Made by a program: the position numbers and the translations under genes. The notes below the pieces were generated by a model. That model made no database searches. It saw only the letters and a program-made list of their open reading frames with translations, and was not told where the DNA came from. A stretch of DNA of 64,000 bases from Bimastos eiseni (Eukaryota > Annelida > Clitellata > Crassiclitellata > Lumbricidae): contig OY365814.1 in assembly GCA_959347315.1 (NCBI GenBank), forward strand, positions 4,900,864 through 4,964,863, written 5' to 3'. This document shows positions 32,586-44,660 of the stretch, piece after piece. Numbering within the stretch: the stretch's first letter is position 1; each line of letters starts with the position of its first letter.

Positions 32586-34350
32586 ATGGTTCGAATGATG
32601 TTTATTCCTCAGCGGTATTCCATCGCAGTTAAGACGAGAACGGGATATTAAGCGTTCCAGGTTAACTTATAGCACATCTAACATAAAATAGAAAATGTAA
32701 GCCTATCTTTTAACCACAGTGACTCCTTTGCTATGTTATTATCTTCTCCTGTTGCATAGGCATCGAATTTCAATTTCCTTAATCTTTATGTGAAAGTATG
32801 TATATGGTATAAGCTAATAACTCCATAATATTTCAGACAGTTAAAATCGTGATGTGCATGTAGTAGGCCTACTTAAGACCGATTTTTATGCTGATTAGGA
32901 TTTTTCCAAACTGACACGACTGCGACTTGAACTCGGGTTCGAAAGACCAGGGCTCGAATTGACAAGGTAGCTAGGTTTCCGAGACAAATGCCACGGCTTT
33001 GTCTTCAAACTTCACCGATGGCAGCCGCTCAAGAAGCCGTCAGCATACCTGGCAAGGGAAAACTGTAGAATCAGCCCAATAGAAATCGCGGGAGGCCAAA
33101 TCACAAAAATATTTTCAGATTTAAAAACCAACACTGGGTTGATACGGCCTAGTAACTTTTGAGACAAAGGATCTGGCACTCTTTGAAAGTTCAACAAGCT
33201 GTTGCTTCAAGATGTGATCTGTTTACACCAGTTAACCCTTGCTCTGAAAGAGGTAACAGGGCTGTAATATATTTATATTATAATTGTATAGAGGGAGGGG
33301 AACAAGTAAAATCACAGACAGAGATACATGTAGACAGAGACACACAAGTCTTAACAAACCTCCTTACACTTGGATATAAGGGCATAATTTAGAGTCTAGA
33401 TGCTGAAATCGTTTGATCGTCTAAGGGCTGAGGTTTGGTCCTCAGAGTTTACGTGGACACTGTTTAAGTTTCTAGTCTGCTTGATGTTACTCCTAACGCA
33501 TAAATTTGTTTCAGGATTCAATAAGCGGACAGGAAATTTACATGAAGGGAACTAGTACAGAACTCTGAGGTAGTGCATAAGGTACAGACACCCAGTCAGA
33601 TATGTTCGAACCAGAGATGACACATGAGTACCCTCACACACGAACGAACGAAGCCAGTCAAGAGGCCAACCAGTAACTTAAGTCGTGGGTGTTACAACTG
33701 TTCACTCGCATGCTCTATCAATTACCCACTTTTTTCCTGTAGAGAATAGGGTCAGACCTAGTAGAGCTGAAGTTGGAGTGGGCTTATACCCACGGGAATG
33801 GATTAGGAGGAAGAATAATTTTACCCTAATTAATAACTACTAATTATTAAACGGACGCGGAGGAGTGTGTCCCAAAACAGAAAGACGCATGATCAAATTT
33901 ATGGCGCAGTTATCTTTGTGGGCATGGCATTAATTGGAATTGACTGTCGCTACAATTTGAGATTTTGGTCTAAAAAGAAACACATTTTAAATCAGAGAAT
34001 ACATCATTCATTTCATTTTTACAATGCTGGTTATGCAAGCAATAACGAAAGAACATTTTTTTATATTATAATTGAATATTATAAAATGAATTTTTTTTAA
34101 ACACGAAGGCAAAAGAGAAAATCCGTAGACAAAGTCAGAGGGCCACACTAAAATTTCAAGGAAAAAGGAAGTTATCGTTTACATTAGCATGTGACAGCTA
34201 ATTAGTTAAAAGGCTCTAGTCCAGTCAATGCACAGAGGGGAAAGATAGTCGGGGAAATTAGGTCTAAGTTTATGAGAAGCGCGTGTAATTGGGCAGATTT
34301 ATAAGCAAAAGTTATATATTTAGATGATTTCACGTGCCCGTTCGCGACTA
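32586..34350. other. Intergenic, nothing recognised
   Basis: Short ORFs at 33012-33197 (-), 33159-33392 (+) and 33867-34100 (+) show no motifs. 33650-33850 has no repeat structure. Confidence 0.3.
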
Positions 34351-34359
34351 ACAGGCTAA

Positions 34360-34632
34360 CTCTCTCACTCACTCTTTCTCTCTCTATTTTTCTCTCACTC
34401 ACACACACACACACTCTCTCTCTCTGTCGCTCTCTCTCTCTCTCTGTCTCCCTTTCGCGCTCTCATTCTCTCTGTCTATGTCTGTCTGCCTCTCTCACTC
34501 ACCTCATCCCATATTCCGTACTCAACTACTCATTCAATTCAAATCGCTCGCGTACTCCTTCATTCTGCCACCCTCCTTGCTTTCTCACTCACACACTCAC
34601 ACACTCACACACTCACACACTCACACACTCAC
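34360..34632. repeat. CT-rich and ACACTCAC repeat block
   Basis: TCTCTC and CTGTCTCT tracts, then eight-base ACACTCAC units from about 34582 grading into the CACT array. Confidence 0.9.
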
Positions 34633-36240
34633 ACACTCACTCACTCACTCACTCACTCACTCACTCACTCACTCACTCACTCACTCACTCACTCACTCAC
34701 TCACTCACTCACTCACTCACTCACTCACTCACTCACTCACTCACTCACTCACTCACTCACTCACTCACTCACTCACTCACTCACTCACTCACTCACTCAC
34801 TCACTCACTCACTCACTCACTCACTCACTCACTCACTCACTCACTCACTCACTCACTCACTCACTCACTCACTCACTCACTCACTCACTCACTCACTCAC
34901 TCACTCACTCACTCACTCACTCACTCACTCACTCACTCACTCACTCACTCACTCACTCACTCACTCACTCACTCACTCACTCACTCACTCACTCACTCAC
35001 TCACTCACTCACTCACTCACTCACTCACTCACTCACTCACTCACTCACTCACTCACTCACTCACTCACTCACTCACTCACTCACTCACTCACTCACTCAC
35101 TCACTCACTCACTCACTCACTCACTCACTCACTCACTCACTCACTCACTCACTCACTCACTCACTCACTCACTCACTCACTCACTCACTCACTCACTCAC
35201 TCACTCACTCACTCACTCACTCACTCACTCACTCACTCACTCACTCACTCACTCACTCACTCACTCACTCACTCACTCACTCACTCACTCACTCACTCAC
35301 TCACTCACTCACTCACTCACTCACTCACTCACTCACTCACTCACTCACTCACTCACTCACTCACTCACTCACTCACTCACTCACTCACTCACTCACCTAC
35401 CCAACTCAACCACTCACTCACTCACTCACTCACTCACTCACTCACTCACTCACTCACTCACTCACTCACTCACTCACTCACTCACTCACTCACTCACTCA
35501 CTCACTCACTCACTCACTCACTCACTCACTCACTCACTCACTCACTCACTCACTCACTCACTCACTCACTCACTCACTCACTCACTCACTCACTCACTCA
35601 CTCACTCACTCACTCACTCACTCACTCACTCACTCACTCACTCACTCACTCACTCACTCACTCACTCACTCACTCACTCACTCACTCACTCACTCACTCA
35701 CTCACTCACTCACTCACTCACTCACTCACTCACTCACTCACTCACTCACTCACTCACTCACTCACTCACTCACTCACTCACTCACTCACTCACTCACTCA
35801 CTCACTCACTCACTCACTCACTCACTCACTCACTCACTCACTCACTCACTCACTCACTCACTCACTCACTCACTCACTCACTCACTCACTCACTCACTCA
35901 CTCACTCACTCACTCACTCACTCACTCACTCACTCACTCACTCACTCACTCACTCACTCACTCACTCACTCACTCACTCACTCACTCACTCACTCACTCA
36001 CTCACTCACTCACTCACTCACTCACTCACTCACTCACTCACTCACTCACTCACTCACTCACTCACTCACTCACTCACTCACTCACTCACTCACTCACTCA
36101 CTCACTCACTCACTCACTCACTCACTCACTCACTCACTCACTCACTCACTCACTCACTCACTCACTCACTCACTCACTCACTCACTCACTCACTCACTCA
36201 CTCACTCACTCACTCACTCACTCACCTACCCAACTCAACC
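34633..36240. repeat. Giant (CACT)n microsatellite, ~1.6 kb
   Basis: About 400 four-base units. It is interrupted only by CACCTACCCAACTCAACC at 35394-35411 and ends in the same 18-mer at 36223-36240, exactly 829 bases later. The long 'LTHS' frame across it is a by-product, not a protein gene. Confidence 0.98.
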
Positions 36241-36663
36241 ACTCACTCCCGTCCTTCCTCCATACCTTTCTCAGTCCCTCTCACAAAACTCACTACTTCT
36301 CTCACTCATACAATCCACCCCTTCCTCACTCATGCCTTCGCTTTCTCATTCAGTCAAATCTTCTTCACTCATTCGCATGTTCTCTTAATCTCAACCAAAC
36401 TCAATCACTCAGTCACTTGTTCACTCACTCACTCATTCATTCACTCACTTGATTTCTGCGACGATTATAACTGCGCATATCGTCGTTTGTAGTTGATTTT
36501 CATCAATTCAACTTCGACGTCGTGTCACCCTTTAAGTTATGTGTCTCTCTCTGGCTGAATTTACTCCGGTTACAATGTAGGTGCGGCGGTCGTTTAGAGA
36601 GTTGGGAGCTGAGTCAGCAGACAAGAAGTTCACGAATAGTTGGAATCCGTTCATCAGTCAAAG

Positions 36664-36905
36664 TTAGGGTTGCAAACCGTCCCGGAATGGCCGGGACAGT
36701 CCCGGAATCGACCCAAGTCGTCCCGTGTCCAGGATGATGCTTATTTTGTCCCATAGGTAGGCTAAGTAACTATATGCATAAGATTTAGCGATTATTCAAG
36801 TTCAAACAACTTAAGCAGTAGGCCTACTGTAATGCAACATCTTATTTTTCAAAATAAATGATAATTGCCGTTTCTGAGACAAGGAGGGTACTTAATTGGG
36901 AAGTG
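36664..36905 (+). mobile_element. Second copy of the hAT-like left end
   Basis: From AGGGTTGCAAACCGTCCCGG to about 36905 the sequence parallels 14111-14340 (AATGCTTATT/GATGCTTATT, GTAGGCTAAGTAA, TAATGCAACATCTTA, TTGCCGTTTC). No right-hand end was found, and it runs into a CTGTCT satellite. Confidence 0.75.
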
Positions 36906-36911
36906 AAGATC

Positions 36912-37108
36912 ATCTCTCTGTCTCTGTCTCTGTCTGTCTCTGTCTCTCTCTGTCTGTCTCTGTCTGTCTCTGTGTCTCTCTGTGTCTCTATGTGTCTCTT
37001 TGTCTCTGTCTGTCTCTGGCTCTGTCTGTCTTTCTGTCTGTCTGTCTCTCTCTCTGCCTGTTTTTCTATCTGTCTCACTCTGTCTGTCTGTCTCTCTCTG
37101 TCATCGAT
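36912..37108. repeat. (TCTG/TCTC)n microsatellite
   Basis: Irregular TCTCTG and TCTG units. ORFs on both strands here are low-complexity artefacts. Confidence 0.95.
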
Positions 37109-37146
37109 TATTTGTCGATGAACCATTTCTCTCTCACTTCAACTCG

Positions 37147-38110
37147 GCCTCTGTCTCTCCTTTTACTCCATCTCTGATTCTATCTCTTAACCTTAACCCA
37201 TCTCCGCTGTGGGTCTGTGGGTATACCAGACGCGCGAGTATTCCCGTACCCGACCCGTTCGCACGGATACGGGTATGCACGTGTACGTATTTTACGGGTC
37301 GGCTATGGGTACAGTTATTATGGGTACAGGTACAATGATTGCTATCAGAGAGTAATTACAGAAACGGGTACACCTGATTTTACCCGTGTCGACGTCTAGT
37401 TATTGTGTTAGAATGAATACGTTAAATATATTGGTTAATCTTGCATCAGGTTTTGGTCGGATAGTCAAAAGGCTATAGACGCAGACCTCTTATGTCCACC
37501 GCTGTCTCTCCATTTACTCCATCTCTGATTCTGTCCTTGACCTCAACCCATCTCTGCCTCTGTCATTCCTATCACTCTCTATCTCTCTTTTTAGCCCATC
37601 ACTCCACCTCTGATTCTGTCTATCCACCTCGCTCCATCTCTGACTCTATACATTTACCCCTCATTTAAACCTCTGCCTGTGCCTCTTATCTTCAATCCAC
37701 TTTTGCAGATGTTTCTCACTCTGCACCATAGTTATTTTATTATGACTCTCTTTGTATTACCCTCAATCTCACCCCATTACTGTCTCCTCTCCGCCTCTGT
37801 CATGATGATTATCTCTCCCCATTACTCCTGTCTCTGTCTCTTACCTTTCTCCAATACCTCTGTCTCTACCCTAACAGCATGTCTGCCTTTTCAGGCTATG
37901 CCGCTGTCTACTCTTCTCTCCATCTCCATGCCGTCTCTGCTCCTGCCTCTTCCCTCATTTCAACCTCTGCTTCAGCCTCTCCCCTTCACTCCATCTATAA
38001 ATGTATGTCTCTGTCTCTCTACCGCTCCATCTGTGCTACTGTTTTCCCCTCATTCCATCTCAGCCTCTCTCTATGCCCATCACTTCTTCCTCTGCTTTTG
38101 GCTGTAACCT
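37147..38110. repeat. CT-rich degenerate satellite with an insert
   Basis: TTTACTCCATCTCTGATTCT occurs at 37163 and 37511, in blocks of about 65 bases that both run into CAACCCATCTC or TAACCCATCTC. Variants continue to 38110. Between them, 37205-37495 is a distinct segment rich in GGGTAC/CCCGTACCCG motifs that looks inserted. Confidence 0.6.
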
Positions 38111-38119
38111 TCTTTATAT

Positions 38120-39600
38120 CACACAATGTCGTTAAACAGCAACTATATACCTACCTCGACTCATTTGCAAGAAGGAGCTTATGTACAGTCATGCATGAAC
38201 AGTTCAAACAAACGTCTTGCCTCGTTCAGGCATAAATATCTTCACCAATTCTTCTGCAGAAACTTTGCAAGCAAATGGTTCTTGAGAGGGATGGGCGCCG
38301 AAATGGCCGACATCCACACGCGTTGTGTTTATGTAAAACGCATTTCTTCATACATTAATTGAATAACTTTAAGTTTTCTTCTGTTTTTGTACATGAATGT
38401 TATTTGCTGCGAGTTGTCAGCTTCTTTAATAAAACAAAGATATAATAATAGCATATACAGTATATGTGTATGACTCTTTGGAATGCCCTGTTGCCATACT
38501 TGTCTGGTGTCTCTACGTACATGTCCGAATATCTGAATAATATGAGAAAATTTATTTTTTAGCCAACTATCGAGTTATTTAAAGTAGAAACCCTATCATA
38601 TCGATTAGATTCACTTACTACATAAACGTTACCAAGTCATAGTCCGATCATGACCCAATGAATCTTATCAGATCCGCACAAAATACAAATCAAAACACCA
38701 TTTCATGCTACAATGATTTTTTCCGTAAACCGGGTACTTAAAATATCGATGTTTTCCTATTAATTTAATTATTATAATGTTTTTTCGTAATTTCACTGTC
38801 CTCAAATTCGTTAAATCAACGCCTCATTCTGGCAGTTTAATTGACAACGATTTTCCTGGTTAACCGTCGTCGTTTACACCTGCAATATAGAAAGCAAAAG
38901 ACAATTGTTTAGGAAAAAAAGGCCTACGCTAACTTCGAGAAGTGACTGATGATAATTATACCAAGCAATTATATCAATAATACACTTTGGACGAACCTTC
39001 CGAATTCAAATCATTCATGTTATACATCACAAAACAATACGAATTAGCTGTTAATTTGCAATGTCATAACAGTTGGTGTCGCATAAGTGGCACGATGCAT
39101 TCTGAGAAATATAACCACAACTCATAACTTCAAATCGAATCTATCTATTATATTAAATTAATATATAGGTTAGATTAGTTTATGCCCATCAATAAGCAAT
39201 GAAAAGCAGTGCATTTACACAGTCAATTCTTTACTTAATGTCCCTCATCCGCACTGGAAAATCATCGACTCAAGCACTCGAGTCGTGATTTAATTCAACA
39301 GATCAATCGCCGTGTTTAAATGTTATGACAATCCGTTCGAATCGTTGAATGTGGGCATCCAATTCTCTCTTACGTCGCTTTATTATCGCTGCCATCAGCG
39401 CCTTAGCTAAATGTAATGGTCCATATGCTTGGAATAAAATACCAAATGACGTAGGCCTACGTGTTACAAATAGTGTTCGTAATTTTAATAAATTTCGCTT
39501 GATCAATATATCTCATTTTTTGCAGTTTGGATGACACTCATCGTCTCCTATTGAACTAGTGAAGTTTATGGTTCTCAGGCTCAATTCTTCGTGCCATAGG
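38120..39600. repeat. Old segmental duplication, copy 1
   Basis: Matches 41025-42560 in the same order and orientation, at roughly 70% with many small gaps: ACACAATGTCGTT, GCCATACTTGTCTGG, ATACAAATCAAAACACCATTTC (22-base match), TTAATTTGCAAT and GTTGGCGTCGCATAAGTGG-like blocks. It ends in a LINE-like C-terminal tail. Confidence 0.85.
39349..39534 (+). pseudogene. LINE C-terminal tail in duplication copy 1
   Basis: 'NSLLRRFIIAAISALAKCNG', 'PYAWNKIPNDV' and 'NSVRNFNKFRL' resemble the G-P-x-x-W-N-x-I-P-x-x-V...F-x-x-x-L-K end of LINE reverse transcriptases. The equivalent in copy 2 (about 42275-42400) retains 'SKAWNNTPNDIVLRV'. No upstream reverse transcriptase is attached. Confidence 0.45.
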
Positions 39601-39961
39601 CCGACCTCTGATTACTCGCTTCCAAAAAAACACTCCACTGCTAGGTTTTTCGGCCCAAGAATAGAGATCCCTCTGCCCGATCTACGTTCATCCATCTTAA
39701 ATCTAGTACATGTACTGAAAGCGTACTGGGTGCAGATAGGTCCGTCTGGTTATAGTTGAGACCTACTATAGGAATTTAGATTCAGGCGAAATCCAACCGG
39801 TTCACCCGTCCCGAATCAGATGCCAATCCTCGCCTCAGCTTTTTCCCAATCTCTGATTCCCGCCCCATCACACACGCGCAGAGTCGTTAATTGGGAACAA
39901 TGGGAACAGGGTGCGGAACACATCTAACATGACCCATAGCCCCTTCGGAGTTTACGTCAAT

Positions 39962-40330
39962 AAGGTCGCGCACAAAAGATCGCGGCTCAAAATATCGCGA
40001 CACAAAAGATCGCTTAACAATTTCGAAGCACTATTTCCATCTATCCAACTTCCATTTAAGCACACTTATTTTCATAAATTCAGCTTCTGCGTACACAGCC
40101 TTCTTTTCATCCCGATTCCGTTGTTGCGGCATTATTTCACCAATCCAGATTCTCTTAAGCAATATTCTTTTCGACAATCCAGTTTCTGCTCAGGCCTAAG
40201 CATGAATTCTTTTCATCAATTCAGCTTCCATTTCGGGTAGCTGGATTTGGCGATCAACCAAAGACCAATGCGCATCTGCGACCTTTTGTGTCGCGACCTT
40301 TTGGGTGCAATCTTTTAAGGCGCGATCTTT
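39962..40330. mobile_element. Small element with GATCGCG/CACAAAA-repeat ends
   Basis: 39962-40013 reads AAGGTCGCGCACAAAAGATC and continues in the same motif. 40278-40330 is its inverse. Each end has three tandem copies of a GATCGCG..CAAAA motif. The interior is built of the same ~37-bp TCATCAATTCAGCTTCC unit as the foldback structure at 9.2-10.4 kb. No target duplication identified and no ORF. Confidence 0.7.
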
Positions 40331-41024
40331 CGGAACGATGCCGTCTAGTTTAGCATCCCATATTGCTACGGCTTATCAGCCCTTCAGAGCCGAAGACACC
40401 ACAATATTGGTTGGTCCACGAGTATGACCGCTATTGAATGGTGGCAAAGTAATTTATGATGGACCAAGGAGCTGCCGCACACATTATTGGACCAGCCGTT
40501 AGCCCTCGTTGGCTAATCGTACTAGATGCGAAACTGATCTTCGGGTTGTAACCCAAGAGCGAATCAACTTGCCTTTGTAAGACAGATATTTGGGTAATTC
40601 CGTAAGAGAGTCGCAGTCATTCACACCATTTGCCCTCGCTTAGGAATTTCTTCACTTTGATGTCCGTGCTCGAAAAACGACGATTCGTGGGATGCCTGTC
40701 CATTCAGGCTCGTCAATTTTATTTGGAGTGGCCAACCATCCACCGATCCTAGTCAGACAGGTATAGGCATATTGTCGGACAAACGCCACGACACGGGGTA
40801 ACTATGCCCCTGTTTTTATAACCTCCCTACATCACCTCCACTTCCTCTTTTACCCTACCAATTCAACGCATGTATACAATAATGGCCGTGCACAAAAATT
40901 CATTACTTCGGTCGTTATTTAATTTCAATCAATTTACCTATTTGAACTCGACTAATAGCGTCGTCACTTTTCGTACTCAGACTGTGCCAGTATCAAGTAT
41001 GTAGAAGAAGGGCAACGCTCATGA
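40331..41024. other. Intergenic, nothing recognised
   Basis: No motif-bearing frame or repeat. Confidence 0.3.
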
Positions 41025-42560
41025 TCATGACATCACACACAATGTCGTTGAACAGCAACTATGCATACAAGTCGACTCGTTTGAAAGATGTAACAGCTTC
41101 TATAAAGTTATGCCAGAACAATTCAATAAAATGACTTGCCTCTTTCAGGCAGAGGCATAATTATCTTCACCAATTATTTTGCATTAACATTGCAAGCATC
41201 TATAGGTCTATAGTACACAATGTATGACTATTTCGAAAGCCCTAAAGCCATACTTGTCTGGATGACTGTATCTGAGCATTTGTTTAGCCAATTATCGAGA
41301 TATTTCAAGAAGTGGATCCTCTCTTATCGATTATATTTACTTGTCACATAAACTTTACCAAATCCCATCCCGCTCATGAATTTGATTAGATCTGTCGACA
41401 AGATACAAATCAAAACACCATTTCGTTCTGCAATTATTTATTCCGTAAACCAGGCACTTAAAATTTTTATGACGTCTTATTAATTTCATTATTATGATAG
41501 TTTGTTGATAATTTCATTGTTCTCAAATTCGTTAAATCAAAGCCTGATTCTGGCATTTTGATTACATCGATTTTCCATCGTTACCCCTGCGACATAAAAT
41601 GCAAAAACAATTGTTCATACAAAACTGGCCTAAGCTAACTTCGAATGTGACTGATGATATTATTATACAAAGAACTTCTATCAGTAATACCATTTAGACG
41701 AATTCTCGACATTCGATGCGTTCCAATCATTCATAATATATATCACAAAGTCATGCGAATTAACTGTTAATTTGCAATACGTCTGTGTTAAGATTTGTCA
41801 TCACAGTTGGCGTCGCATAAGTGGTAGGCCTACGATGGATTGTCAGAAAAATAAACACAACCCATAATTTTAAACTTATCGATGAGCATTGAAAGGCATC
41901 AATTCTTCTAAGCAGTGCGCATATACAGTCAACCCTCTAATTAATGTCGATCATTCACACTGGACATTCGGTTGTTGAGTCAATGACTTATACCAACAAG
42001 TCAATTGTTTTGTTTTAGCGTCTAAATAATCCACTCGAATGTTTGTTTGTTTATTCTGAAATTTTATATCGCTCTTCTTCTAACATTATTTTCTCTGAAG
42101 TGCACACGCCTCAACGCCTTGTACGGCAGAACAATTTTACACGAAGGACTTGCTCACGCTCCCTACACAGTGACTCCTCGGACGAGGGTCGAACCCGCTC
42201 ACTCAGCGCACACTGAGCGTTATGGGCCGAACGCTCTAACAAATCGGCCACCGTGTCGCACAACGTATATAAGGGGTATCCAATTCTCTTTTATCTGGCT
42301 TTGTTATTGCTGTCATCAAAGTCTTAGTTAAATTTAAGAGTTCAAAGGCATGGAATAACACTCCAAATGACATAGTACTACGTGTTTCAGTATGCATATA
42401 TAATATAATAAACATATAAATTTCGTTTGATCAATGTCTCATTTCATTGATAAATTACAATACGTCCATGCCATGATTTATTTTTGCAGCTTGGGTGACA
42501 TTCATCATCTCCTATTTATCTTGTTAAGTTCACGGTTTTCATGCTCAATTGTCTTTTTAT
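41025..42560. repeat. Old segmental duplication, copy 2
   Basis: Counterpart of 38120-39600. It differs by the SINE inserted at 42054-42256, which copy 1 lacks at the matching place (about 39340). Confidence 0.85.
42054..42256 (-). mobile_element. tRNA-derived SINE, copy 3
   Basis: Best-preserved copy. On the minus strand: CACGGTGGCCGATTTGTTAG (A-box-like), GGGTTCGACCCTCG (B box, about 42184-42196), a body with CGAGGAGTCACTGTGTAGGG, then GCGATATAAAATTTCAG and an AATAAACAAACAAAC tail. The tRNA-like head with conserved A/B spacing supports RNA polymerase III origin. Confidence 0.9.
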
Positions 42561-42725
42561 ACCGGTTCTTACTCTATTCCAAGAAGAAGGTGGCCCAACT
42601 CTCGGAACTTCCGGCCTCTTTAGGGCCTATTTTTCTTCCCTATTGTTAACACTCCTGCTGATTATCAATGTCTCCATTTTATTCAAATGTTTTTTGTTGA
42701 GATCAATAAACCATATTGAATTGAA
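42270..42725 (+). pseudogene. LINE C-terminal tail and 3' UTR in duplication copy 2
   Basis: Remnants of the same tail as 39349-39534, then a UTR with GAAGGTGGCCC and TTTAGGGCCTATTTTTC, ending AATAAACCATATTGAATTGA, a poly(A)-like signal and short simple tail. Confidence 0.45.
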
Positions 42726-42922
42726 GACAGAAAGTTAGAAATAATGATAATGGCGAGCCATTAATTTTGTCGCTTAGATTGGCGGCGGTCGAATTCAAGA
42801 TAACAGACAGAGATAACACATACCTCTGGCTTGATACAATAATCATTAGAATCTGCAACGAAAATACAAATTTAAGGATAGATTTATGTCAAGTTATGAC
42901 TTACTAATGACAAGCCATCAAA

Positions 42923-43045
42923 TTATGACACAGGTTTTTGACTATTTGACTTCACTCGATCCGGCCAGTCTGAACCTAAGCGGCGAGGCAATTCTGCAAT
43001 CAAGTTGTCCAGGTTGGTTGCCACGGAATAGAACAATTTGATAAC
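42923..43045 (-). CDS. Paralogous gene copy A, helical exon 3
   Basis: On the minus strand an acceptor GCAG precedes GTTATC at 43045. The frame runs 'SVATNLDNLIAELPRRLGSD' and 'WPDRVKSNSQKPVS' to TAA at 42923. Copy B has 'LNKLLEQLSRRLVSV' at the matching place, keeping the L-x-x-L-x-x-x-L-x-R-R-L pattern. The pattern resembles the 'kLLdiLprRg' helix of CARD domains. This is a guess from shape, not a search result. Confidence 0.35.
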   Translation of the reverse strand, partial: VIKLFYSVATNLDNLIAELPRRLGSDWPDRVKSNSQKPVS

Positions 43046-43266
43046 CTGCTATAAGGTCCTCACTATAGCGCTACATATTAAACGTAAAAATCTATTATAA
43101 AATATTTCCACCCTACGCTGGAAGAGACGTAAACGTTATCTATTACTTCTTGCAATTTTGGCCAAAACTTCATGTGCACAGATTGTATCAAAATGCTACC
43201 AACCGTTTGAATGCCAGAATATTGCAGGTCACGAGGAGCCACTGAGCTCCAGAGGTAATTTATAAT

Positions 43267-43450
43267 TTAATTAGAAGGCATATTCATGATATCGGCGATC
43301 AGCCCTTCAGACTGTAATAAGAGGATGTTATTAATGAGGCAAATTATGTCTTTGTCAGCTGGTACTAATCTAATGATGTCATGGCTCTCAAGACATTGAG
43401 CCATAACAGTTGCACCTTTACAACTTACGTTGGCCTTCAGCTGACCACTA
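43267..43450 (-). CDS. Paralogous gene copy A, exon 2
   Basis: The frame reads 'VVNSGQLKANVS', 'VMAQCLESHDIIRLVPADKD', 'IICLINNILLLQSEGLIADI' and ends 'MNMPSN' at TAA. The copy B peptide at 48639-48836 is about 45% identical ('SGQMKANVS', 'YGIINLVSSDKDINCLTN', 'IAVDIMTGPSD'), with one in-frame 6-bp difference and the stop in the same place. That pattern suggests coding history. A conserved internal AAC|GTAAGT could instead be a donor that ends the exon early. Predicted all-helical, possibly a death-fold. Function unknown. Confidence 0.4.
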
Positions 43451-43599
43451 TTTACCACACGATGACAAGGTGGTATCATGCGAACGTCGTAAGTAAGAGA
43501 AGCTGCTTAAATTAACGCATACTATACACTTTGGTCATGAATATTCTAAATCCTACATTCAAATGAACTGATGCTACGGATTGCAATAATGCAGCTTAC

Positions 43600-43674
43600 A
43601 TCTGTCATTGCAGCCGTCCGCTTTGCATACAAGGTCGCATGCTGCTTTAATGACCTCTGTTATCGAGCAGTCAT
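43600..43674 (-). CDS. Paralogous gene copy A, cysteine-rich exon
   Basis: Acceptor TGTATTTGTAG, then 75 bases encoding 'DCSITEVIKAACDLVCKADG' and 'CNDR', then donor T|GTAAGC. It carries four cysteines (C-x8-C-x3-C-x4-C). The copy B exon at 49000-49104 has the same phases (2 bases in, 1 base out) and the same spacing (C-x7-C-x3-C-x5-C). Splicing from here into exon 2 does not give a clean frame at the acceptors I see, so the joint is unresolved. Confidence 0.45.
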
Positions 43675-44099
43675 CTACAAATACAGAAACAGTCCAGTTT
43701 CGTACAACTGTACCAGAATGGCAAGATGTGAAATTTTAAGACGAATTTAATTCAAATTCAATTTCAATGTTAATTTAATAATAATTGACCGTCCGGGCTA
43801 AGTAGCTGTCAAATTGGACTCAATGTGAGTTCAAGCCATTTTGGATGCTATTAACGCGAACGCCACTGACAGATTGGACAGAATCTATCCAAATTGCTAA
43901 GTCAACATGACCTCATCCGATGTTTAATTTCTGAAACGAAACACCTAAGGAGGTGAGGCAAATAATAGCCTTCTCAATCTTACGTGTTACTACACTTAGT
44001 TAATTATAGGTATAGCTTAATTATAGGTATAGCCTAGAATTAACTAATCAATTACGGTGGCTTCTAATTAATTAAAGTGGTACTAATTAATAATAATAT

Positions 44100-44660
44100 A
44101 AAAACTTACGCCCATGATCTGTTCATCAACGAATCCGGCGCAAAATTATTTATGACGTACTTGAAGTGACGTTTTCGATGTGTTGCCAAGACGACGGCAT
44201 AAAAAAAAGTGAGTGGAAGTTTCGTATCGGCAAGCGGCGTTATGGATGCGTTGTCGGTATTGGGCCGGTAACGGAAATGGGTTTTCAAGAGCGGATTTAT
44301 CGGAACTAAGACGAAATTTGCCTGTTTAGTTAGTGCTTCAGATGTTGTGAGGTTGCGTGTAACGTTTCTTGCGTGTGGTGCTCAGTGTTACGTTTGGACG
44401 CGTTTCCTTGTAAACCGTTGACCAAGTAAGACGTTCGTATTATCTGTTGGATTTACAACGAGGATATTAAACCTGATTGAAGATATTCTGTTGGATTTAC
44501 TGTGCTTCCTTTTGTCGATGAATCACCTTTGCTGCGTTCCGACGAGTTTCCGAAGCGCCTACACTTCACAGGATTAAATCTTCCGTGCGAGGAAGATCGT
44601 CACCGTACGCAAGAAAGTAAGAACTATCATTTTACACATAGTCTCTCTGGATCCAGATAA
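44100..44660. other. CpG-richer region, possible promoter or 5' exon
   Basis: CG dinucleotides are far denser here than in surrounding DNA (GCGTGTAACG, TTCCGACGAG, GATCGTCACCGTACGC). A donor-like GAAAGTAAG is at about 44631. No convincing start codon or frame. Confidence 0.25.

Noticed and set aside
34478..36388. 636-codon frame of repeating Leu-Thr-His-Ser
   Set aside because: It is the translation of a CACT microsatellite; no start context, domain or splice signals. A repeat, not a gene.
36842..37338. Ser/Leu- and Arg/Gln-rich ORFs on both strands
   Set aside because: Translations of a TCTG/TCTC microsatellite.
42054..42256. tRNA gene
   Set aside because: A- and B-box-like sequences are present but no cloverleaf or anticodon arm can be drawn, and three copies share a long body and A-rich tail: a SINE.
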